Made by a program: the position numbers and the translations under genes
Shown here: positions 1-6,744 of the stretch, piece after piece
Layout: each line of letters opens with the position of its first letter
Position numbering within the stretch: the stretch's first letter is position 1
Assembly (NCBI GenBank): GCA_964418425.1
Contig: CAYQLT010000053.1
Span: forward strand, 1 to 17,868
Source of the DNA: CAYQLT01 sp964418425
Lineage (GTDB): Bacteria > Bacillota > Limnochordia > Limnochordales > Geochordaceae
DNA: 17,868 bases
Direction of reading: 5' to 3'
The notes under the pieces: model-generated
The model's database searches: none
Told to the model about the DNA's origin: nothing
The model's input: only the letters and a program-made list of their open reading frames with translations

Positions 1-596
1 TCGTGGCGCGGGTACCCTAACGTGATGGCCGCCTGGGGCTCCCAGTCCGCCGGCAGCTCGAGCACGCGCCGCACGACTTCCGGAGCGAACAGCGGAGCGC
101 ACGTCCATGCCGCGCCGAGCCCGAGCTGGGCGGCCGCCAAGAGCAGGTTCTCGATGGCAGCGGCCACGCTTTGGACCCCCATGACGTACTCGGCCCGCTG
201 GCGACGTTCGTCGGGGTAGCGGTCCATCTCCGCCATGGTCAGGCAGGCGACGATGAGCACGGGCGCCTCTCCGAAGCGCCGGCGTGAGAACCCAAGCCAC
301 GCCTCCGCCACGGCGGGATCCACCCCATCGGCCGCCAGATCCCGCTCCCACTCCTGCGCCATCGCCTCCGCCAGGCGGCGCTGCACCTGCTGCGAGGTCA
401 CGACCACAAAGCGCCACGGCTGGCGATTGTGGGCCGAGGGGGCCAGCACCGCTGCCCGGAGCACCCGCTCCACCAGCTCCGGGGGCACGGGGCGATTCTC
501 GTAGACGCGCACGGTATGCCGCCGCTCGAACCAGGCCAGCACCGGATCGGCCTTGGTGGGCGGAGAACCATGGCCAGCGTTCGGCCGGGCGCCCAT
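1..596 (-). CDS. FbiB C-terminal-like nitroreductase (FMN), truncated by window edge
   Basis: The frame reads from ATG at 596-594 to the window edge, giving 198 residues without a stop. It shows the nitroreductase-fold FMN features: an RRHTVRVY segment (residues 25-32), APSAHNRQPWRF (52-63) and a C-terminal GLGAAW...DWEPQAAITLGYP stretch (159-196). The middle (KW/EW-x-RDL-x-x-DG, then a YPDE segment and a late WEP-x-x-AI-x-x-GY) matches what I remember of the C-terminal domain of mycobacterial FbiB. That domain reduces dehydro-F420-0 to F420-0 with FMNH2. No gamma-glutamyl ligase (CofE) domain precedes it, so it is a stand-alone version, as reported for Thermomicrobium. The start lies one base after the npdG stop (TGAGATG), so translation is probably coupled. 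About 200 residues is the usual size, so little is missing. It could instead be a generic nitroreductase; the npdG neighbour argues for the F420 reading. Confidence 0.85.
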   Translation of the reverse strand, partial: MGARPNAGHGSPPTKADPVLAWFERRHTVRVYENRPVPPELVERVLRAAVLAPSAHNRQPWRFVVVTSQQVQRRLAEAMAQEWERDLAADGVDPAVAEAWLGFSRRRFGEAPVLIVACLTMAEMDRYPDERRQRAEYVMGVQSVAAAIENLLLAAAQLGLGAAWTCAPLFAPEVVRRVLELPADWEPQAAITLGYPRH

Positions 597-597
597 C

Positions 598-1260
598 TCA
601 CAGCCCCACGAAACGCACGCCGATGGACGTGCGCCGGTGTCGCTGGTTGAGAGCGATGATGAGCGCGGCCACCTGCTCCAGCCACCGGGCGAAAGCCAGC
701 GGCCCGGCATCGACGGGACGAAGGCCGATGGCCGTCGCCAGCGCCCCCACCGCCTCCCTGGCCCCCGCGTCATCCCCGCAGACCAGCGTGTCCTGTTCCA
801 GGGGCCTGCCCACGGCCGCCAGCCTGGCGGCAGCCACGGTGTGGAACGCGGCCACGACCCGGGCCTCGGGAAGCAGCGCCTGCACCCGCTGGGCGGCCGA
901 CCCCTCCGGAACCTCCCGGAGCACGGGGGGCAGGAAGCTCGCCAGCGGGACGGTGGTGTCCACCACCACCTTGTCCCGCACGTGCTCTCGAAGGGGTGGA
1001 AGGATCTCGGGGTGCGCGCCGAAAGGGAGGGTGAGCACCACGATGTCCGCCGCGCCGGCCGCCTCGGCGTTGGCGAGGCCTATCACCTCGCCGGGACGCT
1101 GGCTCGGCCCGACCGCCGCCTGAGCTCGCTCCGCCGCCGAGCGGGCCCGGGCCGGATCCCGGGAGCCGATCACGACCCGGTAGCCCGCCGAAGCCCACCG
1201 CAGGACGAACCCGAAGCCCTCGTGCCCGGTTCCGCCAATGACCGCAATGCTCTTCGCCAC
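598..1260 (-). CDS. npdG: NADPH-dependent F420 reductase (F420:NADP+ oxidoreductase)
   Basis: Predicted soluble enzyme of about 220 residues that moves hydride between coenzyme F420 and NADP(H). The N terminus is a Rossmann motif, IAVIGGTGHEGFG (residues 5-17), followed by VVIGSRDPARA (29-39). The Ser-Arg after the second strand is the NADPH 2'-phosphate binding pair known from archaeal Fno. The C terminus ends in IGVRFVGL, like other NpdG proteins. I prefer GTG at 1260, which has GGGGGA eight bases upstream. An in-frame ATG at 1269 would place its G-rich stretch directly against the start codon. It overlaps nothing upstream (142 nt from livF), and its TGA is one base from the start of the nitroreductase, so these two form a pair. 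It could belong to the wider NADP-dependent oxidoreductase (F420-binding-domain) family, but the motif spacing fits NpdG well. Confidence 0.85.
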   Translation of the reverse strand: MAKSIAVIGGTGHEGFGFVLRWASAGYRVVIGSRDPARARSAAERAQAAVGPSQRPGEVIGLANAEAAGAADIVVLTLPFGAHPEILPPLREHVRDKVVVDTTVPLASFLPPVLREVPEGSAAQRVQALLPEARVVAAFHTVAAARLAAVGRPLEQDTLVCGDDAGAREAVGALATAIGLRPVDAGPLAFARWLEQVAALIIALNQRHRRTSIGVRFVGL

Positions 1261-1402
1261 CCGGCGCATCCCCCGCCGATGCTGTCACCCACGAGCCGCT
1301 GGCCCCTTTTCGACCTGGTGGCCGATGGCACCTTCTTCGTCCGGCCGCCGGTCTGGCCCTCGCAGGCGGCGACCGGGACGCGTTACCCGGCGCACGACCG
1401 GC

Positions 1403-2110
1403 TCAGGCCACGCCGAGGTAGGCCCGCTCGATCCGCGGGTTGCGGGCGAGCTCGGCGCTGGTGCCCTGCTCCACGAAGAGGCCGGTCTCCAGGACGTAGC
1501 AGCGCTGCACCAGTTCCAGGGTGCTGGCCACCTCCTGCGAGACCAGCAGGATGGTGACCCCTTCCCGCCGGTGCAGGGTGGACAGGGTTGCGAAGATCTG
1601 CTGGGCCAGCACCGGCGACAGAGCCAGGGTCGGCTCATCGAGCAGAAGGAACTCGGGGCGGGCCATCAGCGCTCGCCCGATGGCCAGCATCTGCTGTTCG
1701 CCGCCGGACAGGGTTCCCGCAGGCTGATGGCGGCGTTGCGCCAGTATCGGGAACAGCTCGAAGACCCGTTCGAGCTGCTCCCCAAAGGATCCCGTCCGGC
1801 GAACCCGCCAGCCCAGCTCGAGGTTCTCCAGCACGCTCATGCCCGCAAAGAGGTGACGCCCTTCGGGAACGTGCAGCAGACCCAGCCGGGCCACCGCATG
1901 GGGCGGCAGTTGGTCGATACGCCGCCCCCCAAACCAGACCTCCCCCCGCAGAGGCCGCAGCAGGCCGCAGATGACCCGCAAAAGGGTGGTCTTGCCAGCT
2001 CCGTTGGGGCCGATGATCCCGACCAGCTCCCCCGGAGAAACCTGAAGGGAAACCCCCCGCAGCACCACCGCCTGCCCGTACGCGAAGTGCAGGTCCTCAA
2101 CCTTAAGCAC
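1403..2110 (-). CDS. livF: Branched-chain amino acid-type ABC transporter ATPase (LivF)
   Basis: Second cytoplasmic ATPase of a Liv/HAAT-family importer, 235 residues, normal length. Walker A is GPNGAGKTT (residues 34-42), the signature is LSGGEQQ, and Walker B is LLLDEPTLALSP. The switch region reads LLVSQEV, matching the LLVEQNA form usual in LivF, where Gln replaces the switch His. The GTG start at 2110 overlaps the end of livG by 8 nt and gives the normal LivF N terminus (LKVEDLHFAYG). A longer frame reaches 2209, but that extension lies inside livG and has no family similarity. The gene ends the transporter block; 142 nt without an obvious gene follow before npdG. Confidence 0.93.
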   Translation of the reverse strand: MLKVEDLHFAYGQAVVLRGVSLQVSPGELVGIIGPNGAGKTTLLRVICGLLRPLRGEVWFGGRRIDQLPPHAVARLGLLHVPEGRHLFAGMSVLENLELGWRVRRTGSFGEQLERVFELFPILAQRRHQPAGTLSGGEQQMLAIGRALMARPEFLLLDEPTLALSPVLAQQIFATLSTLHRREGVTILLVSQEVASTLELVQRCYVLETGLFVEQGTSAELARNPRIERAYLGVA

Positions 2111-2828
2111 GGCGCTCCCCCAGGTAGACCCGGATAACCTCTGGATTTGCCGCCACCTCGGACGGGCTCCCCTCCGCGATCTTCTGCCCGAAGGAGAGCA
2201 CGACGACACGGCTGCAAAGGCTCATGATGACGCGCATGTTGTGCTCGACGATAACGATCCCCAGTTGAGACTGGCTGGCGACGGCGGAAATCAGCTCGAC
2301 GGCGGCGCTCACCTCCGCGGGGTTCAGCCCCGAGAACGTCTCATCCAGCAGGAGAAACCTGGGGTTCAGGGCCAGGGCCCGGGCCAGCTCCAGGCGCTTG
2401 AGCTCCATCAAGGAGAGCTGGTGGATGGGCGCGTCGGCCTTGGACTCCAGTCCGACCCGGGCAAGCAACCCCGTGGCTTTCGCCTGCGTGGTCGGATCGA
2501 ACGGGAGCCCCCGTCCGATGGCGAGCGGCACCAGCACGTTCTCGAGAGGGGTGAGCCCGTGAAAAGGCCTCGGGATCTGGTAGGTACGGGCGATGCCGAG
2601 CCGGGCCCGCACCCCGGCCGGCGCATGCGTGATATCCCTCGAGTCCAGCCACACCCGTCCCCGGGTCGGCAGATAGGTCCCGGCCACCACGTTGAAGAGG
2701 GTGGTCTTGCCGGAGCCGTTGGGCCCTATCACCCCCACGATCTCCCCGACCGAGACCTCAAACGAGACCCCGTTGAGCGCCGCGATGCCGCCGAAATGTT
2801 TGGTGATCTCTTCAACTCGCAGCAACAT
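2103..2828 (-). CDS. livG: Branched-chain amino acid-type ABC transporter ATPase (LivG)
   Basis: First ATPase of the Liv-type importer, 241 residues. Walker A is GPNGSGKTT (35-43), and the switch region is IVEHNM with the usual His. The ABC signature is atypical: LSLMELKRLELARAL replaces the common LSYGQQRRLEIARAL. Walker B is followed by DETFSGLNP instead of DEPAAGLNP, although the catalytic Glu after the Walker B Asp is kept. The ATG at 2828 has AAGGAG seven bases upstream, which fixes the start. It overlaps the livM end by 17 nt and livF by 8 nt. It would energise uptake at the cytoplasmic face together with LivF. Confidence 0.93.
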   Translation of the reverse strand: MLLRVEEITKHFGGIAALNGVSFEVSVGEIVGVIGPNGSGKTTLFNVVAGTYLPTRGRVWLDSRDITHAPAGVRARLGIARTYQIPRPFHGLTPLENVLVPLAIGRGLPFDPTTQAKATGLLARVGLESKADAPIHQLSLMELKRLELARALALNPRFLLLDETFSGLNPAEVSAAVELISAVASQSQLGIVIVEHNMRVIMSLCSRVVVLSFGQKIAEGSPSEVAANPEVIRVYLGERRA

Positions 2829-3837
2829 CCCGGCTCTCCTTCACATCCCGGCTCTCCTTCATACCCGCCCGTGGAGCCCGGGCCCGGCGCACCGCCGTTA
2901 GCGGAGCCAGCACCCCCTTCGGCTTCCACAGCATCACGAAGATCAACATCCCGCCGAAGAGCACCCGGGCCATCTCCCTGCCCACGTAGACCCCGAGCAC
3001 CTCATCCAGAAAACGCACCAGCGCGGCTCCCACAAGCGGCCCCGCCCAATGCCCCGCTCCTCCCAGCAGGGCGCTTAAGACGATGAGCACCGAGATGTTG
3101 AGGTCAAACATGGTCTCCACATAGATGTTGCCGCGCTCGTAGGCGTACACCGAGCCCACGGCGCCGGTGATCGCGGCGCTGGTGCCCAGCGCGATGAGCT
3201 TCAGCCGCAGCGTGTCCACCCCAAGGCCGCCGGCGACCTCTTCATCCTCCCGGATAGCGGACAGACCCAGTCCCAGCTTGCTGTGCTGGATGCCCCACGC
3301 CACGAGAGCCGCCACAGCGGTCAGGGCCACGGCGGCCCCGTACACGAGGCTGCGCAAGGCGACGATGTCCAGCGGCGGAGGGGGCAGCCAAAGCCCCCCA
3401 CCGCCGCCCAAAAGCGGGCTGTTGAGCACCACCACCGCCAGCACCTTCACGAGCAAGAGCGAACCCACGGTAAAATACGGGCCACGCAGGCGCAACAGCG
3501 GCAGGCCCACCACCAGCGCCACGGCCGCGGCCGCCACGCCCCCCGCCAGCATGAGCACCGCCAGGGTGGCAACAGGCGTCAGCTTCCCGAGGGCGGGCAG
3601 ATGCAGACTGGCCACGGCCGCCGCGTATCCCCCGATGCCAAGGAAGGCGACATGGCCGAAGCTCAGGTACCCGGCAAAGCCGCCAAGCACCGTCCAGCCT
3701 GCAGCCATCGCCGCGTACACGAAGGTCAGGTACAGAAACGAGAGCACATACTCCGGGGGCCTGGCCAGCGCCGGAAGCGCCGCCGCGATGAGAGCAGTGG
3801 CGACGATCAAAAGCGGAACAGCCCGGTGGGCCGCCAC
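2812..3837 (-). CDS. livM: Branched-chain amino acid-type ABC transporter permease (LivM)
   Basis: Membrane permease of about 341 residues, largely hydrophobic with roughly nine to ten predicted helices. The LivM hallmarks are visible: GYLSFGHVAFLGIGGYAAA near the N terminus, LRLRGPYFTVGSLLL, the cytoplasmic coupling segment AIREDEEVAGGLGVDTLRLKL, and a C-terminal GMLIFVMLWKPKGVL. The frame can be extended to a GTG at 3897, but that would overlap livH by 91 nt. GTG at 3837 has GGGGG about seven bases upstream and gives a 31-nt overlap, so I chose it. The last residues are a charged tail that includes a duplicated KESRDV. Pairs with LivH to form the translocation path. Confidence 0.88.
   Translation of the reverse strand: MAAHRAVPLLIVATALIAAALPALARPPEYVLSFLYLTFVYAAMAAGWTVLGGFAGYLSFGHVAFLGIGGYAAAVASLHLPALGKLTPVATLAVLMLAGGVAAAAVALVVGLPLLRLRGPYFTVGSLLLVKVLAVVVLNSPLLGGGGGLWLPPPPLDIVALRSLVYGAAVALTAVAALVAWGIQHSKLGLGLSAIREDEEVAGGLGVDTLRLKLIALGTSAAITGAVGSVYAYERGNIYVETMFDLNISVLIVLSALLGGAGHWAGPLVGAALVRFLDEVLGVYVGREMARVLFGGMLIFVMLWKPKGVLAPLTAVRRARAPRAGMKESRDVKESRDVAAS
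2827..2862. repeat. 18-bp tandem duplication carrying a Shine-Dalgarno and ATG
   Basis: Two consecutive copies of an 18-bp unit (2827-2844 and 2845-2862, differing only in the last base). Each copy carries AAGGAG plus an ATG on the minus strand. The downstream copy starts livG. In the upstream copy the ATG at 2846 is followed directly by TGA, giving a start-stop pair. In the livM frame the duplication encodes KESRDV twice at the C terminus. Confidence 0.85.
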
Positions 3838-4691
3838 AGGATAACCCCCATCAGCATCCCGAACAAAATCAAGGGCGTCCAGGAGAAAGCCACCCACAGA
3901 CCTGCGGCCGTGCTTGCAAGACCGATCAACAGTCCGGCCAGCGTGGCGCCCGGGAGGCTACCCACCCCGCCCACGATCACGATGAGAAACGCCCAGATCA
4001 GCCACTCGATGTGCACCGCGGGGCTGAAGGCGTACACCATCCCCATCGCCACGCCGCCCAACACCGCCGTTGCCGTGGCCACCCCGAACGCCAGGTCCGT
4101 CACGCGGTCCCGGTCGATGCCGCACAGGGCAGCGCCCAGCGGATCCTGCCAGACGGCACGCACCGCCTTGCCCGGGTACGACCGGTACAAAAACAGCCAC
4201 AAGCCTGCCAGACCCAGCCACGCCGAAAGCGCCGCCAGAAGGGTTGCCAGGGGGACCCGAGCGCCCAGGACGCTGACCGCCTCTCCGGCCACGGGCAGGT
4301 GCAGCACCCGAGGACCGGGCCCCCACCGGGTGGAGAGAAGGTTCTCCAATACCATGCTGACCCCAAAGGTGACGACCAGGGTGACCAGGGACAGGTCCTG
4401 AACCCTTTGCGCTGCCGGGCGGACCAGGATACGGTAGGTTCCCACTCCGGCGGCAAAGCCGAGGGGAAGGCCGACCAGCAGCGTCAACACCAACCCGCCG
4501 GCTCCCCGCGGGGCAAGCACGTACGCCAGGTAGGCGGCCGCGACCGCAAAGGCCGTGTGGCTGATGTTGATGGTGCCGGTGGCCCCCCACACGAGACCGA
4601 ACCCCGCGCTCAGCAGGGCCAGCACAGACCCCACCAAAAGACCGCTCACCAGGGCCTGAACTGCCTGCTCCATCCCGGCGCCCGCGCTCAC
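3807..4691 (-). CDS. livH: Branched-chain amino acid-type ABC transporter permease (LivH)
   Basis: Membrane permease, 294 residues, hydrophobic throughout. Family features are GLLVGSVLALLSAGFGLVWG near the N terminus, INISHTAFAVAAAYLAY, the coupling loop RAVWQDPLGAALCGIDRDRV, and VGGVGSLPGATLAGLLIG toward the C terminus. The GTG start at 4691 overlaps the livK stop by 4 nt (GTGA), typical of coupled translation. An ATG seven codons in (4673) is the alternative and would remove only SAGAG. The position between binding protein and LivM is the standard Liv order. Confidence 0.9.
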   Translation of the reverse strand: MSAGAGMEQAVQALVSGLLVGSVLALLSAGFGLVWGATGTINISHTAFAVAAAYLAYVLAPRGAGGLVLTLLVGLPLGFAAGVGTYRILVRPAAQRVQDLSLVTLVVTFGVSMVLENLLSTRWGPGPRVLHLPVAGEAVSVLGARVPLATLLAALSAWLGLAGLWLFLYRSYPGKAVRAVWQDPLGAALCGIDRDRVTDLAFGVATATAVLGGVAMGMVYAFSPAVHIEWLIWAFLIVIVGGVGSLPGATLAGLLIGLASTAAGLWVAFSWTPLILFGMLMGVILWRPTGLFRF

Positions 4692-5896
4692 CTTCTCCAG
4701 GGGGGCTTCGGGTAGACCGGAGCCGCGGTCCGGGCAAACAGCGGCCAGATCAGTTCGACCTTGCCGCCGATCACCTGGGTGGTGTACTCGTACGGTTCCG
4801 GAAGGCCTCTTTCGTCGAACCGCAGCCTTCCGGCGATGGTTTCGATGGTGTGGGAGCGCAGGTAGGCCGCCAGGTCGTCATCTTTGAGGCTGCGGCTCCC
4901 TTCCACCGCCTTCTCCAGAGCCTGGGCCCAGGCGTAGCCGAACAGGAAGTACTGGGGCGGCTCATCAAGGTTCAGGCGGCTTTTGATGACGTCGACGAGC
5001 CGGGAGAGCCCGGGGTAAGGCAACTTGTGGTGCAGCGGGGTGCCCGAGACCACGTAATCGCCGTCGGGGCCAAGCTCTTTCACCCACTCGGGGATGATGG
5101 AGCCAATGCCCTGCAGGAAGAGCTTCGGGTTGTAGTCCAGGGCCTTCATGGCCCGTACGGTCTGGACGCCTTCGCCGAAAAAGCCGTTGGCGATGAAGAG
5201 GTCTGCCCCCGCCGCCTTCGCCTTCTGCACCAGGGGCTCTGCCGACGCCAGGGGCAGGGTGTACAGCTCGTCCACCACCAGGGGAATGCCCAGGCTCTTC
5301 AGCCCGTCCAGCATGTTCTGGCGAACCGCCTGCCCGATGGCGTTGTTGAGGGTGACCGCCGCCGCCCGCCTCGGGCGCTGGTCCGGCTCCATGCTGGCGA
5401 GCCACTTCCACACACCCGTGTACCACCATTCCCCCATCAACGGCGGGGCGCCGAAGGAGTACTTGAAGCCGCGGCTGAAAGAGGCCATATGGCCGCCCAT
5501 GGAGACGTACACCTTGCGGTAGCGCTCGGCCACCAGCATCTGAGCGGCCGCCGAGGTGCCGGGATAGCCACCCAGGATGAGATCGACCCGCTCGACGGAG
5601 ATCAGGCGCTCAAGCAGACTCGTCGCCCGCTCCACGCTGGAGGCGTCGTCCAAGACCCGAAGCTCCACGGGCCGGCCCAGAAGGCCACCCCGGCCGTTCA
5701 CCTCCTCCGCCCAGTATTCGTAACCCCTCTGAACCCAGACTCCGGTGTCCGCAAACGGCCCCGTGAGGGGAAGGGTGCAACCGATGCGGATGGGGCTGCC
5801 CCCCTGGGCCAACACCGCCCTCGAACCGGGAAAGGCCAGGGACGCCCCGGCCAGCGCTGTCGCTTTCACAAAAGCGCGGCGAGAGACGCGGTTCAT
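4688..5896 (-). CDS. livK: Liv-type substrate-binding protein with Tat signal
   Basis: Extracytoplasmic binding protein (periplasmic-binding-protein type 1, Peripla_BP_6 family), 402 residues. The N terminus has a twin-arginine motif SRRAFVK (residues 5-11), then a hydrophobic stretch ending near VLAQ, so export by Tat is likely. The mature part starts PIRIGCTLPLTGPFADTG, the usual Liv-family first strand, followed by NGRGGLLGRPVELRVLDDAS. No lipobox Cys is seen at the expected place, so membrane anchoring is not evident. Ligand cannot be read from the sequence; families of this type bind branched-chain amino acids, amides, urea or aromatic acids. The ATG at 5896 follows a GGGG/AGGAG-rich stretch. 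The gene is 40 nt after the cyclase stop, in the same operon. Confidence 0.92.
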   Translation of the reverse strand: MNRVSRRAFVKATALAGASLAFPGSRAVLAQGGSPIRIGCTLPLTGPFADTGVWVQRGYEYWAEEVNGRGGLLGRPVELRVLDDASSVERATSLLERLISVERVDLILGGYPGTSAAAQMLVAERYRKVYVSMGGHMASFSRGFKYSFGAPPLMGEWWYTGVWKWLASMEPDQRPRRAAAVTLNNAIGQAVRQNMLDGLKSLGIPLVVDELYTLPLASAEPLVQKAKAAGADLFIANGFFGEGVQTVRAMKALDYNPKLFLQGIGSIIPEWVKELGPDGDYVVSGTPLHHKLPYPGLSRLVDVIKSRLNLDEPPQYFLFGYAWAQALEKAVEGSRSLKDDDLAAYLRSHTIETIAGRLRFDERGLPEPYEYTTQVIGGKVELIWPLFARTAAPVYPKPPWRR

Positions 5897-5936
5897 GCTC
5901 CTACCCCTTTCCCTCTGGCTTCAGCTTTCCCCCAGG

Positions 5937-6740
5937 CTACAGCTCGACGAGGGCGACCACCCGTGCCCACCCGGCGCTCGCCCCCTTGAGCTTGGCCGGG
6001 AAGGCCATGACGGTGAACCCGTACGGCCGCGGGATCTTGTCAAGGTTCGCCAGCTTCTCGATCTGGCAGTACTCGTTCTCCAACCCGTAGAAATGGGATT
6101 GCCAGAACTCGTACCTCCCTTCCAGCGCCTCCTTGAACATGACGTCAAACGGCCGGTCGATGCCCCACGCGTCGATGCCGATCAGCTTCACCCCGCGCTC
6201 CACCAGGTAAGCCGTCCCGTCCCGGGTCAGGCCGGCGTGGAGCATGTCGTACCCCTTCTCCTTGAAGCGCTTGTAGGTGTCCGTCCGAATGAGGACGATA
6301 TCGAAGGGTTTGATGGTGTACCCGATCCTCTGCAAAGCCCCCTCGATGTCCTGCGCCGAGATGCCCTCCCCTCGACCCTTGTGGGTCATGTCGAGAACGA
6401 CCCCGTCGCCGAAGCACCACCGCAGCGGCACCTGGTCGATGGGCCGGGCGGGGCGCCCGTCCGCCATCCGGGGCCCGTAATGGTAAGGGGCGTCCACGTG
6501 AGTGCCCGAATGGGACGAAAGGGTGGCGATCTCCACGGCCCACGCGTGGCCGCGCGGGAACACCTTGCCCAGCACATCGGGCGGAAGCTTGAAGATTTCC
6601 GCTCCCAGCCTCATGCCCTCCACGTGGTCGATGTACCGGATGTCGTGACGGTTGGGTTCAAAGCTGGCCGTCTCGTTTTCAAGGGTGTCGCTCAGGTCGA
6701 TGAGCGCCACGCGCCTTCCTCGCCACTCGAACTCCTCCAA
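5937..6740 (-). CDS. Cyclase-family metal hydrolase (kynurenine formamidase-like)
   Basis: Predicted soluble metal-dependent hydrolase of the cyclase/kynurenine formamidase superfamily (PF04199), 267 residues. The defining motif HSGTHVDAPYH (residues 77-87) is intact and provides the metal-binding His and Asp residues. A family-typical start VALIDLSDTLEN (11-22) and a C-terminal YGFTVMAFPAKLKG are also present. Substrate is unknown: members open N-formylkynurenine, isatin, cyclic amides or lactones. The longest frame starts at TTG 6740, four bases after the upstream stop, with AAGGGGGGG before it. GTG at 6710 has GAGG seven bases upstream and would also give a normal family N terminus. Its position between the DRE-TIM enzyme and the binding protein suggests it acts on the imported substrate or its product. 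Confidence 0.88.
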   Translation of the reverse strand: MEEFEWRGRRVALIDLSDTLENETASFEPNRHDIRYIDHVEGMRLGAEIFKLPPDVLGKVFPRGHAWAVEIATLSSHSGTHVDAPYHYGPRMADGRPARPIDQVPLRWCFGDGVVLDMTHKGRGEGISAQDIEGALQRIGYTIKPFDIVLIRTDTYKRFKEKGYDMLHAGLTRDGTAYLVERGVKLIGIDAWGIDRPFDVMFKEALEGRYEFWQSHFYGLENEYCQIEKLANLDKIPRPYGFTVMAFPAKLKGASAGWARVVALVEL

Positions 6741-6744
6741 GGGC

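Noticed and set aside
1373..1390. Hairpin CCGGG...CCCGG just after livF as a terminator
   Set aside because: Short 5-bp stem, 8-nt loop and no T-run. Too weak to call.
1766..1772. Shorter CCGTTCG matches at 1766-1772, 2498-2504 and 10909-10915
   Set aside because: All lie inside conserved coding sequence (livF, livG, response regulator) and match only seven or eight of nine bases. Treated as chance.
2812..3897. Longer LivM start at GTG 3897
   Set aside because: It would overlap livH by 91 nt without family similarity in the added residues. GTG 3837 has a suitable G-rich site and normal length.
6540..6549. CCACGCGTGG palindrome resembling the operator core
   Set aside because: It lies inside the conserved cyclase coding region, has a different centre (no single-base spacer) and encodes an ordinary part of the protein.
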